A stretch of 64,000 nt of DNA from positions 4,836,001 through 4,900,000 of the forward strand of contig NC_016604.1 of NCBI RefSeq assembly GCF_000230895.2, given 5' to 3'. The notes beneath the pieces are model-generated. The model was not told the origin of the DNA and made no database searches. It saw only the letters and a program-made list of their open reading frames with translations. Source of the stretch: Mycolicibacterium rhodesiae NBB3. Its GTDB lineage: Bacteria > Actinomycetota > Actinomycetes > Mycobacteriales > Mycobacteriaceae. How positions within the stretch are numbered: position 1 is the stretch's first letter; the number at the start of each line of letters is the position of its first letter. Shown here in pieces: positions 57,688-64,000 of the stretch. The translations under genes were made by a program, and so were the position numbers.

Positions 57688-58476
57688 ATGACAGTTCTGG
57701 TCGACGACCCGCTCATCGCGAGCATGGCGATCGAACAGGCGCTGCCGCTGCATGAATCGAGTCGCCGGTTGCGCGACCTCTATCCCGAATGTCCGCGGGT
57801 CTACGGCGTCGCGGTGATCGGCGACCTGTCGCGGCGCCGGTGGTGGCCCCTGCAGCAGGCGCTGACCGGCGACAAGCTGTATTCGATGTTCACGCTCGCG
57901 GCCGAGGAAACCGAAAGCCGCGCAGCGGTGGCCCAGCAGCTCGCCGCGACGTTGGCGCACGTCGTCGTCGGTCGGGTTGTGCCGCTTCTCGTGCTCGAGG
58001 GTCGCGCCTGGGATACCGGCCTGGAGAACCTCTGGGTGCACGTCGACTCCGAGGGTGCGATCGACTGGGTCGGCGTCGCCGATGCCACATTGCGCGCGCT
58101 GCCTGACGATCCGTTCTTCGCCAACCGCGCCGCGATTCGGACCAATGTGTCCGCACGGGACGGCATCGTCGCCTTGCCCAACGAAGCGGCACTGACGACG
58201 TGGATCGCACACCGCAGCCACCGCACGCTCGAGCCGCTGTTCGGAAAGCTCGCCGAGATCAGCGATTCCGCGATCTCGATCGCGTCGATGTGGCACATCG
58301 TCGGCGCCGCCGTGGTCGGTGCGGCGACGCAGGTGCCGCTGCTGGCGGGTTCGAGCGAGCTGACGAGCATGCGGCGCGGCCAGGCCGTCCTCGACGCGCT
58401 GGTCGGATTCGGCCTGCCGGTGCGAGGCCCCACCCGAGCGATGGCAGGAGCAGCCGGGAAAGGCTTGCTAAATTAG
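57688..58476 (+). CDS. iron-regulated protein of unknown function (possibly FhuF-like)
   Basis: This 262-aa soluble protein without signal peptide or membrane helix starts MTVLVDDPLIASMAIEQALP. Segments such as SRRRWWPLQQALTGDKLYSMFTLAAEE, WDTGLENLWVHVDSEGAIDWVG and the late MWHIVGAAVVGAATQVPLL faintly recall FhuF-type ferric-siderophore reductases. The C-terminal cysteine cluster that binds [2Fe-2S] in FhuF is absent; indeed the protein has almost no cysteine apart from one near residue 35. The clear IdeR box upstream ties it to iron metabolism. It lies between blaI and the MrsI-like RNA, whose promoter overlaps its 3' end. Confidence 0.8.
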   Translation: MTVLVDDPLIASMAIEQALPLHESSRRLRDLYPECPRVYGVAVIGDLSRRRWWPLQQALTGDKLYSMFTLAAEETESRAAVAQQLAATLAHVVVGRVVPLLVLEGRAWDTGLENLWVHVDSEGAIDWVGVADATLRALPDDPFFANRAAIRTNVSARDGIVALPNEAALTTWIAHRSHRTLEPLFGKLAEISDSAISIASMWHIVGAAVVGAATQVPLLAGSSELTSMRRGQAVLDALVGFGLPVRGPTRAMAGAAGKGLLN

Positions 58477-58494
58477 GGCAGCCTTGCCTATGCT
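58465..58494 (+). promoter_or_regulatory. IdeR-controlled promoter of the MrsI-like RNA
   Basis: TTGCTA (58465-58470) and TATGCT (58489-58494) are spaced 18 bp, predicting a start near 58501. Between them TTAGGGCAGCCTTGCCTAT (58473-58491) matches 13 of 19 positions of the IdeR consensus with TTAGG and CCTA arms intact. The box overlaps the stop codon of the preceding gene and the -10, an arrangement suited to iron-dependent repression. Confidence 0.75.
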
Positions 58495-58500
58495 TTGGAA

Positions 58501-58600
58501 CGAAAAACGTGAACCACCGGACCGCACCGGAGTCCTGAGGGCTGCAGAGACTCCCGGTCCACACGAAGGACGGGCCCCGCTTCTGGTGGGGCCCGTCCGC
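58501..58600 (+). ncRNA. mrsI: MrsI-like iron-responsive small RNA
   Basis: A transcript of about 100 nt is predicted from the promoter at 58465-58494 to the hairpin ending at 58598. It begins with an unpaired A-rich 5' end (CGAAAAACGTG), contains a GGACCG/CGGTCC pairing (about 58519-58524 with 58555-58560) and ends in a perfect 11-bp stem. In M. tuberculosis the IdeR-regulated iron-sparing RNA MrsI is ncRv11846, encoded beside Rv1846c (blaI). The neighbourhood, the iron box and the size all fit. Identity with MrsI at sequence level was not checked. An open frame across it (from 58484) is not coding. Confidence 0.75.
58568..58598 (+). terminator. strong hairpin terminator of the small RNA
   Basis: GGACGGGCCCC and GGGGCCCGTCC form a perfect 11-bp stem with a 9-base loop, followed by CGCATTTCC. 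The stem is very stable, and the short T run fits an intrinsic terminator for the small RNA ahead of the thioesterase gene. Confidence 0.8.
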
Positions 58601-58654
58601 ATTTCCGGGTCTCCGACACCAGCCGGCCGTAGTGCACCGTGTAGACAAAGCTGC

Positions 58655-59059
58655 GTGACGACAGACATCACGTCCAGCCTGGGCGCCGGGTTCGATTCGG
58701 AGATCGGTCTTCAATTCCTCGAGCTGACACCCGATGGCGGCGTTGCGCGCCTGGAGATCAACGACAAACTGCTCCAACCGTGGGGGATCGTGCACGGCGG
58801 CGTGTACTGCGCGGTCATCGAGAGCCTGGCGAGTGTGTCGGGGCAGGTCTGGCTCAGCGAGAACGGCGGCGGCCACGTCGTAGGAGTCAACAACAACACC
58901 GATTTCCTGCGCGCGATCTCGGCAGGGACGGTGACCGCGGTGTCAGTGCCCATCCACCGCGGCCGTCGGCAGCAGCTGTGGTTGATCACCATCACCGACG
59001 ACAACGAGCGCGTAGTGGCACGGGGCCAGGTGCGGCTGCAGAACCTGCCGCCCGAGTAA
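58655..59059 (+). CDS. PaaI-like hotdog-fold thioesterase (Rv1847-like)
   Basis: This 134-aa hotdog thioesterase shows PWGIVHGGVYCAVIESLASVSGQVWLSENGGG, the catalytic-loop and long-helix signature, then GVNNNTDFLRAISAGTVTAVSVPIHRGRRQQLW. Family members hydrolyse acyl- or aryl-CoA. GTG 58655 (VTTDITSSLGAGFDSEIG) is chosen because the longer frame from 58484 crosses the small RNA and its terminator. It is followed by ureA after 55 bp; metabolic linkage to urease is unlikely. Confidence 0.9.
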   Translation: MTTDITSSLGAGFDSEIGLQFLELTPDGGVARLEINDKLLQPWGIVHGGVYCAVIESLASVSGQVWLSENGGGHVVGVNNNTDFLRAISAGTVTAVSVPIHRGRRQQLWLITITDDNERVVARGQVRLQNLPPE

Positions 59060-59114
59060 CGACCACATTTCCTCATGCTGCTGACGTGTGCGGGGCGTGG
59101 CAGTATCCCCGACT

Positions 59115-59417
59115 ATGCGATTGACGCCGCATGAACAGGACAGGTTGCTGCTGTCGTACGCCGCGGAACTCGCGCGGCGCCGGCAAGCCCGCGGTCTGTT
59201 GCTCAATCACCCCGAAGCGGTCGCGCTGATCACCGATCACCTCCTCGAGGGAGCGCGTGATGGACGTACGGTCGCGGAATTGATGGCCAGTGGCCGTGAG
59301 GTTCTCAGCCGCGACGACGTCATGGCCGGTGTTCCGGAGATGCTCTACGACGTCCAGGTGGAGGCGACGTTCCCCGACGGCACGAAACTCGTCACCGTCC
59401 ACCACCCGATCCCATGA
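59115..59417 (+). CDS. ureA: urease gamma subunit
   Basis: This 100-aa subunit shows MRLTPHEQDRLLLSYAAELARRRQARGLLLNHPEAVALI and DDVMAGVPEMLYDVQVEATFPDGTKLVTVHHPI, standard for UreA. Together with UreB and UreC it forms the urea-hydrolysing nickel enzyme. ATG 59115 is preferred over 59088. Its stop overlaps the ureB start as ATGA. Confidence 0.97.
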   Translation: MRLTPHEQDRLLLSYAAELARRRQARGLLLNHPEAVALITDHLLEGARDGRTVAELMASGREVLSRDDVMAGVPEMLYDVQVEATFPDGTKLVTVHHPIP

Positions 59418-59734
59418 GCCCCGAACCGGGGGAGGTCGTCTTCGGTGACGGCGACATCGAGATCAACGAGGGCGCACAGCGCATCGAGATGGAAGTCGTG
59501 AACACCGGCGACCGCCCGGTACAGGTGGGCAGTCACGTGCATCTGCCGCAGAGCAACACCGCGCTGCAGTTCGACCGCGCGGCCGCGCACGGCCGTCGTC
59601 TGGACATTCCCGCCGGGACGGCTGTGCGGTTCGAACCCGGTGTCGCCCAGCGGGTCTCGTTGGTGCCGCTGCGCGGGTCGCGCGAGGTGCATGGGCTGAG
59701 TATGCGGCCGCCCGGTCGACTGGACCCCTCATGA
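59414..59734 (+). CDS. ureB: urease beta subunit
   Basis: This 106-aa UreB has GDGDIEINEGAQRIEMEVVNTGDRPVQVGSHVHLPQSNTALQFDR and AVRFEPGVAQRVSLVPLRGSREVHG. In most UreB proteins the SHxHF segment has Phe followed by E-N; here it reads SHVHLPQSNTALQFDR, a mycobacterial-type variant. ATGA overlaps link it to ureA and ureC. Confidence 0.97.
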   Translation: MSPEPGEVVFGDGDIEINEGAQRIEMEVVNTGDRPVQVGSHVHLPQSNTALQFDRAAAHGRRLDIPAGTAVRFEPGVAQRVSLVPLRGSREVHGLSMRPPGRLDPS

Positions 59735-61452
59735 CGGGTATCTCGCGGGCACGATACAAGGCGCTCTACGGACCCACCACGGGCGATCGCATCCGGCTGG
59801 CCGACACCGATCTGCTCGTCGAGATCACCGAGGACCGCAGCGGCGGACCGGGGTTGGCGGGTGACGAGGCGGTGTTCGGCGGCGGCAAGGTATTGCGTGA
59901 GTCGATGGGGCAGGGTCGGGTGACGCGGGCCGACGGCGCACCGGACACGGTGATCACCGGTGCGGTGATCATCGACCACTGGGGGATCATCAAGGCGGAT
60001 ATCGGAATTCGTGACGGCCGGATCACCGCGATCGGCAAGGCCGGCAATCCCGACGTCATGTCCGGGGTACATCCCGACTTGGTGGTTGGGCCGTCGACCG
60101 AGATCATCTCCGGCAACGGCCGAATCGTGACCGCCGGTGGCATCGACTGTCACGTGCACCTGATCTGTCCGCAGATCAAGGAAGAGGCCCTCGGCGGCGG
60201 AATCACCACCATCGTCGCCGGCGGCACCGGGCCTGCGGAGGGCAGCAAGGCCACGACGGTCACTCCAGGGTCATGGCATCTGGGCCGCATGCTCGAGGCG
60301 CTGGACTCATGGCCGATGAACATCGCGTTGCTCGGCAAGGGAAACACCGTCAGCGCCGAATCGATGTGGGAGCAGTTACGCGGCGGCGCTGCCGCTTTCA
60401 AGCTGCACGAGGACTGGGGTACGACTCCGGCGGCGATAGACGCCTGCCTCGCCGTCGCCGACGAGTCCGGAGTCCAGGTGAACATCCACACCGACACCCT
60501 CAACGAGATGGGCTTCGTCGAGGACACCCTAGCCGCCATCAAGGGACGCTCGATTCACGCGTATCACACCGAGGGCGCAGGCGGCGGCCACGCGCCCGAC
60601 ATCATCACGGTTGCCTCCCACCCCAACGTGCTGCCCAGTTCCACCAACCCGACGCGCCCGCACACCGTCAACACGCTCGACGAACACCTCGACATGTTGA
60701 TGGTGTGCCATCACCTCAACCCGGCGGTGCCAGAAGATCTTTCGTTCGCCGAAAGCCGCATCCGACCCTCGACGATGGCTGCCGAGGACCTGCTGCACGA
60801 CATCGGCGCGATTTCGATGATCGGCAGTGACTCCCAGGCCATGGGTCGCATCGGGGAGGTGGTGATCCGCACCTGGCAGACCGCGCACGTGATGAAGCGA
60901 CGTCGTGGTGCGCTCCCCGGAGACGGCGCCGCCGACAACAACCGGGCACGCCGCTACGTCGCCAAGTACACGATCTGCCCGGCCGTCGCGCACGGACTCG
61001 ACCACGAGGTCGGCTCCGTGGAGGTCGGCAAGCTCGCCGATCTCGTGCTGTGGGAGCCCGCGTTCTTCGGAGTGCGTCCGCACGTCGTGCTGAAGGGCGG
61101 CATGATCGCGTGGGCGGCCATGGGCGACGCGAACGCGTCGATCCCCACTCCGCAACCGGTTCTGCCCCGGCCGATGTTCGGCGCCGCACCCGCCGCGGCC
61201 GCGGCCACATCTGTGCACTTCGTATCCCAGCAGGCCGTCGACGACGGCTTGGCCGGACGCCTCGCCGTCAGCCGCAGGCTTGTGGCGGTCCGCAACGTCC
61301 GCGGCGTCGGCAAGGCCCAGATGCCGCTCAACGACACCCTTCCCGAGATCGAGGTCGACCCGGACACCTTCACCGTGCGCATCGACGGTGACGTGTGGCA
61401 GGAAGATCCTGCGGTCGACCTGCCGATGGCACAGCGATACTTCCTGTTCTGA
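59731..61452 (+). CDS. ureC: urease alpha (catalytic) subunit
   Basis: This 573-aa catalytic subunit has nickel ligands H141 and H143 (IDCHVHLICP), the carbamylated lysine K224 in AAFKLHEDWG, further His in VNIHTDTLNEMG and HTEGAGGGHAPD, and the mobile flap HHLNPAVPEDLSFAESRIR with the catalytic His. All expected residues are present, so the enzyme should be active once nickel is inserted. Its stop and the ureF start share one base (TGATG). Confidence 0.98.
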   Translation: MTGISRARYKALYGPTTGDRIRLADTDLLVEITEDRSGGPGLAGDEAVFGGGKVLRESMGQGRVTRADGAPDTVITGAVIIDHWGIIKADIGIRDGRITAIGKAGNPDVMSGVHPDLVVGPSTEIISGNGRIVTAGGIDCHVHLICPQIKEEALGGGITTIVAGGTGPAEGSKATTVTPGSWHLGRMLEALDSWPMNIALLGKGNTVSAESMWEQLRGGAAAFKLHEDWGTTPAAIDACLAVADESGVQVNIHTDTLNEMGFVEDTLAAIKGRSIHAYHTEGAGGGHAPDIITVASHPNVLPSSTNPTRPHTVNTLDEHLDMLMVCHHLNPAVPEDLSFAESRIRPSTMAAEDLLHDIGAISMIGSDSQAMGRIGEVVIRTWQTAHVMKRRRGALPGDGAADNNRARRYVAKYTICPAVAHGLDHEVGSVEVGKLADLVLWEPAFFGVRPHVVLKGGMIAWAAMGDANASIPTPQPVLPRPMFGAAPAAAAATSVHFVSQQAVDDGLAGRLAVSRRLVAVRNVRGVGKAQMPLNDTLPEIEVDPDTFTVRIDGDVWQEDPAVDLPMAQRYFLF

Positions 61453-62087
61453 TGACGCATCTCGCAACGTTGCTCACGCTGGCCGACTCCCGCTTACCGA
61501 CCGGCGGCCACGTGCACTCCGGTGGCGTCGAGGAGGCCGTCACCGAAGGTTTGGTTCGAGACCTCGTCACGCTGCGCGCGTTTCTGCGACGCCGGATCAG
61601 CACCACCGGGCTGGTCGGCGCGTCGATCGCGGCCGCGGTGCACAGGGGAGCGCTGTCGGTCGCTGCCGCAGATATCGAGACCGACGCCCGCACACCGTCT
61701 CCCGCTGCGCGGCAGGCCTCCCGTGCGCAGGGCCGCGGGTTGCTGCGACTCGCGCGACGCGTCTGGCCGGACGGACGGTGGGACGCACTCGGCGCCACCC
61801 CGCATCTCGCCGTCGCGACCGGCTGCGCCGGCGCGGCCAGCGGATTGCAGCCCGAACAAACCGCACTGACGGTCGTCTACACGACGATGACCGGGTCGGC
61901 GACCGCCGCGCAACGGCTGCTCGCCCTGGACCCGGGCGACGTCGCCGCGCTGACATTCGAACTCTCGCCGTTGTGTGAGCAGAGCGCCGCCGCGGCGTGC
62001 AAGGAGCTGGCTGATCTGTCCGACCCGCTGCTCGACGTGCTCGCCCAGCGGCACGCCGAGCGCGAACGACCGCTGTTCGTATCCTGA
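61452..62087 (+). CDS. ureF: urease accessory protein UreF
   Basis: This 211-aa all-helical accessory protein acts in the UreDFG nickel-insertion complex. LLTLADSRLPTGGHVHSGGVEEAVTEGLV is the family N terminus and LSPLCEQSAAAACKELADL lies near the end. ATG 61452 (MTHLATLL) is fixed by the TGATG overlap with ureC. No UreE gene is present in the cluster. Confidence 0.95.
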   Translation: MTHLATLLTLADSRLPTGGHVHSGGVEEAVTEGLVRDLVTLRAFLRRRISTTGLVGASIAAAVHRGALSVAAADIETDARTPSPAARQASRAQGRGLLRLARRVWPDGRWDALGATPHLAVATGCAGAASGLQPEQTALTVVYTTMTGSATAAQRLLALDPGDVAALTFELSPLCEQSAAAACKELADLSDPLLDVLAQRHAERERPLFVS

Positions 62088-62097
62088 AAGGGCTGAT

Positions 62098-62772
62098 ATG
62101 CCACCACATTTCCTCGATGGTCAACCACACGACCACCTCGATCGGCCAAGGCGTCAGCGGATCGCGGGGGAGCCGCTGCGTATCGGAGTCGGCGGGCCTG
62201 TCGGTTCCGGTAAGACAGCACTCGTCGCCGCATTGTGCAGACAACTGCGTGACGAAGTGTCGCTCGCGGTGCTCACCAACGACATCTACACCACCGAAGA
62301 CGCCGACTTCCTGCGCCGTCACGCGGTGCTGCCCGACGAACGGATCGCCGCGGTACAGACCGGGGGCTGTCCACACACGGCGATCCGTGACGACATCACT
62401 GCCAACCTCGACGCGATCGACGACCTCATCGCGGGCAACGATCGGCTCGATCTGGTCCTGGTGGAATCCGGCGGCGACAACTTGACGGCGACGTTCTCGT
62501 CCGGCCTGGTCGACGTGCAGATCTTCGTCATCGACGTCGCCGGCGGTGACAAGGTGCCAAGGAAAGGCGGTCCGGGCGTCACCTACTCGGACCTGTTGGT
62601 CATCAACAAGACCGACCTGGCGCCGATGGTCGGCGCGGACCTCGACGTGATGCGCCGCGACGCGGCTACCGTCCGCGGTGATCGCCCATTCGTGCTGATC
62701 TCGCTCACCGGGGATCCCGCCGCGACGGCGGTGCTGTCATGGGTGCGTGAACAGCTGCGGGTGCCGGTCTAG
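62098..62772 (+). CDS. ureG: urease accessory GTPase UreG
   Basis: This 224-aa SIMIBI-class GTPase energises nickel delivery. The P-loop GPVGSGKT is at residues 33-40; the metal-binding CPH motif is in TGGCPHTAIRDD, with ESGGDNL and NKTDLAPMVGADL following. The N-terminal extension contains four His in its first 14 residues region (PPHFLDGQPHDHLD), which may hold nickel in the absence of UreE. ATG 62098 lies 10 bp after ureF. Confidence 0.96.
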   Translation: MPPHFLDGQPHDHLDRPRRQRIAGEPLRIGVGGPVGSGKTALVAALCRQLRDEVSLAVLTNDIYTTEDADFLRRHAVLPDERIAAVQTGGCPHTAIRDDITANLDAIDDLIAGNDRLDLVLVESGGDNLTATFSSGLVDVQIFVIDVAGGDKVPRKGGPGVTYSDLLVINKTDLAPMVGADLDVMRRDAATVRGDRPFVLISLTGDPAATAVLSWVREQLRVPV

Positions 62773-63399
62773 GTGCGTTCCGAGGTCCTCATCGTCGCGC
62801 GCCCGGACCGGCGCCCGCGCATCGAATCCCGGGGCGGCCTGGCCGCGCGGGAGACCGAGCCCGACACGGTGCACCTGGTGTCAGCGGCCGCGACGCCGCT
62901 CGGCGGTGACTCGGTATGCGTGCGCGTCGTCGTCGAGTCCGGCGCGGTGCTGCGGGTGCGCACCGTGGCGGCGACGGTGACGCTGCCCGGCGCGACTACC
63001 CGTGAGTCACAGGCGATCTGGGCGCTGGAGGTCGCGGGTGAACTCGACGTCGATCCACAACCTACGGTCGTCGCCGCATCCTCGCGCCACATCACCTCCA
63101 CTCGACTGGCGATCGAGGGATCGGGCCGGATCAAGCTGCGCGAGCGTATCCAGATCGGCAGAACCGGTGAGCGCCAGGGCTTTTGGTCCGGATTACTGCA
63201 TGCCGACGTCGACGGATCGGCGCTGCTGCGGCACCGCGTCGAGCTGGGACGCGGCTCGGTGTCCGATGACGAACTCGGCGCGCCGATGGCGTGCATCAGT
63301 GAACTGCACTATCCCGAAGCCGAAGTCGACACCGCGGGTGTCGCGCTCGCGCTCGCGCGTGGCGGTTGCCTGTCGACGTGGCAGGGAGAGCGGCTCTAA
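62773..63399 (+). CDS. ureD: urease accessory protein UreD (UreH)
   Basis: This 208-aa scaffold of the UreDFG complex has a beta-helical family core visible in GGDSVCVRVVVESGAVLRVRTVAATVTLPG and RERIQIGRTGERQGFWSGLLHADVDG. It is shorter than typical UreD (~270 aa), as is usual for mycobacterial forms. GTG 62773 directly follows the ureG stop. The gene order ureABCFGD is that of M. tuberculosis. Its stop overlaps ndh convergently by 4 bp. Confidence 0.94.
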   Translation: MRSEVLIVARPDRRPRIESRGGLAARETEPDTVHLVSAAATPLGGDSVCVRVVVESGAVLRVRTVAATVTLPGATTRESQAIWALEVAGELDVDPQPTVVAASSRHITSTRLAIEGSGRIKLRERIQIGRTGERQGFWSGLLHADVDGSALLRHRVELGRGSVSDDELGAPMACISELHYPEAEVDTAGVALALARGGCLSTWQGERL

Positions 63400-64000
63400 A
63401 CCGCTTCTTTCTCGGGATCCTGCACCAGCGCCGCGATCTCCTCGAGTTCTTCGATTCTGGTGCGGGCATACGCCTGCTGCTCGGTGATCGTGAGGTTGCC
63501 ACGCTTCTTCGAAAGGAACGTCACCGTCCACAACAAGAGCGTGGTGATCTTGCGCCGGAATCCGACGAGATACACCAGGTGCAGCGCCAGCCACGCCAGC
63601 CAGGCGATGAAGCCGCCGAACTCTATGGGCCCGATCTTGGCCACCGCGGAGAAGCGCGACACCGTGGCCATCGAGCCCTTGTCGAAGTACTGGAACGGCT
63701 CGCGCTCGGCGGGGTTGGCGCCCTTGAGCTCCGCCTTGATGGCGTTTGCGGCGTACCTGGCGCCCTGGATGGCGCCCTGCGCCATGCCGGGCACACCTTC
63801 GACGGCGGCCATATCGCCGACGACGAATACGTTCGGGTGGCCCGGAACAGTCAGGTCGGGGAGCACCTTCAACCGTCCCGCCCGGTCGACCTCGGCCTCG
63901 GACTGCTCGGCGATGTCGCGACCGAGCGGGCTCGCTGACACGCCTGCCGACCACACCTTGGTCGCGCAGTCGATGCGTCGGAAGGTGCCGTCGGGGTCCT
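63396..64000 (-). CDS. ndh: type II NADH dehydrogenase, C-terminal part (start beyond window)
   Basis: The frame is open to the right edge, so only the last ~200 residues are present. Visible are KVWSAGVSASPLG, the FAD motif NVFVVGDMAAVEGVPGMAQGAIQGARYAA, the quinone-site region FSAVAKIGPIEFGGFIAWLAWLALHLVYLVGF and the amphipathic C-terminal membrane anchor. NDH-2 oxidises NADH and reduces menaquinone without proton pumping and is a main entry point of the mycobacterial respiratory chain. It matches Rv1854c by order. Confidence 0.95.
   Translation of the reverse strand, partial: DPDGTFRRIDCATKVWSAGVSASPLGRDIAEQSEAEVDRAGRLKVLPDLTVPGHPNVFVVGDMAAVEGVPGMAQGAIQGARYAANAIKAELKGANPAEREPFQYFDKGSMATVSRFSAVAKIGPIEFGGFIAWLAWLALHLVYLVGFRRKITTLLLWTVTFLSKKRGNLTITEQQAYARTRIEELEEIAALVQDPEKEAV

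Noticed and set aside
58484..58654. Extended thioesterase frame from 58484
   Set aside because: It crosses the predicted small RNA and its terminator hairpin and adds no conserved residues; GTG 58655 matches the expected length.

Overview
The window looks like chromosomal DNA of a rapidly growing mycobacterium (Mycolicibacterium-like). It is GC-rich, uses many GTG starts, and is packed with 1-8 bp gene overlaps. From about 18.7 kb to the right edge the gene order follows, from memory, M. tuberculosis Rv1814-Rv1854c: erg3, S1-like protease, TetR, flavoprotein, bacA, ilvG, secA2, pgsA2, DUF881/Sbp, gcvH, garA, two MerR regulators with a bifunctional nuclease, gcvP, dehalogenase, hydrolase, VWA protein, glcB, the CNNM pair, guaB1, gnd, M56/blaI, thioesterase, ureABCFGD, ndh. 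PE_PGRS33 and Rv1835c equivalents are absent. Every interval was read; the only gene-free stretch over 300 bp (40082-40393) holds a tandem glycine riboswitch. No tRNA, rRNA, insertion sequence or CRISPR array was seen.

1-18.6 kb is more accessory. It starts with a truncated NDH-2-like flavoprotein, a small acidic protein and a NUDIX hydrolase. A PknF-like kinase follows, coupled to a SnoaL-like protein. Next is a coupled pair in which a 'metal-dependent hydrolase' carries a textbook di-iron carboxylate ligand pattern and overlaps a FAD/[2Fe-2S] reductase. Then come an acyltransferase, a SRPBCC protein, a secreted protein, malQ with a LysA-like decarboxylase, a TetR-SDR pair, two DUF202 proteins and an MFS transporter. 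A four-gene operon (MpaB-like oxygenase, TetR, paired SMR efflux subunits) faces a carboxylesterase across a palindrome-rich promoter.

18.7-31.5 kb holds lipid, steroid and redox genes. These include a sterol-desaturase-like protein, an amino-acid-oxidase-fold flavoprotein, a secreted protease, Ddn-like/TetR divergent genes, an ArsR-SRPBCC pair, a VOC protein and a large FAD dehydrogenase behind a perfect KstR-type box. They are followed by the BacA-type ABC transporter, a flavin monooxygenase and ilvG.

31.6-57.4 kb is core housekeeping: accessory secretion, phospholipid synthesis, glycine cleavage with its riboswitch, GarA control of central metabolism, the cell-division regulator FtsR, malate synthase, CNNM membrane proteins, GMP reductase, the pentose phosphate pathway, and the BlaI-M56 pair. 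Several genes or gene gaps here carry short tandem repeats of 24 or 30 bp.

57.4-64 kb contains an iron-regulated segment. An IdeR box precedes an unrecognised protein gene. A second IdeR-like box sits inside a sigma-type promoter driving a ~100-nt transcript that ends in a perfect 11-bp hairpin, very probably the MrsI small RNA. A thioesterase, the urease operon without ureE, and the 3' part of ndh follow.
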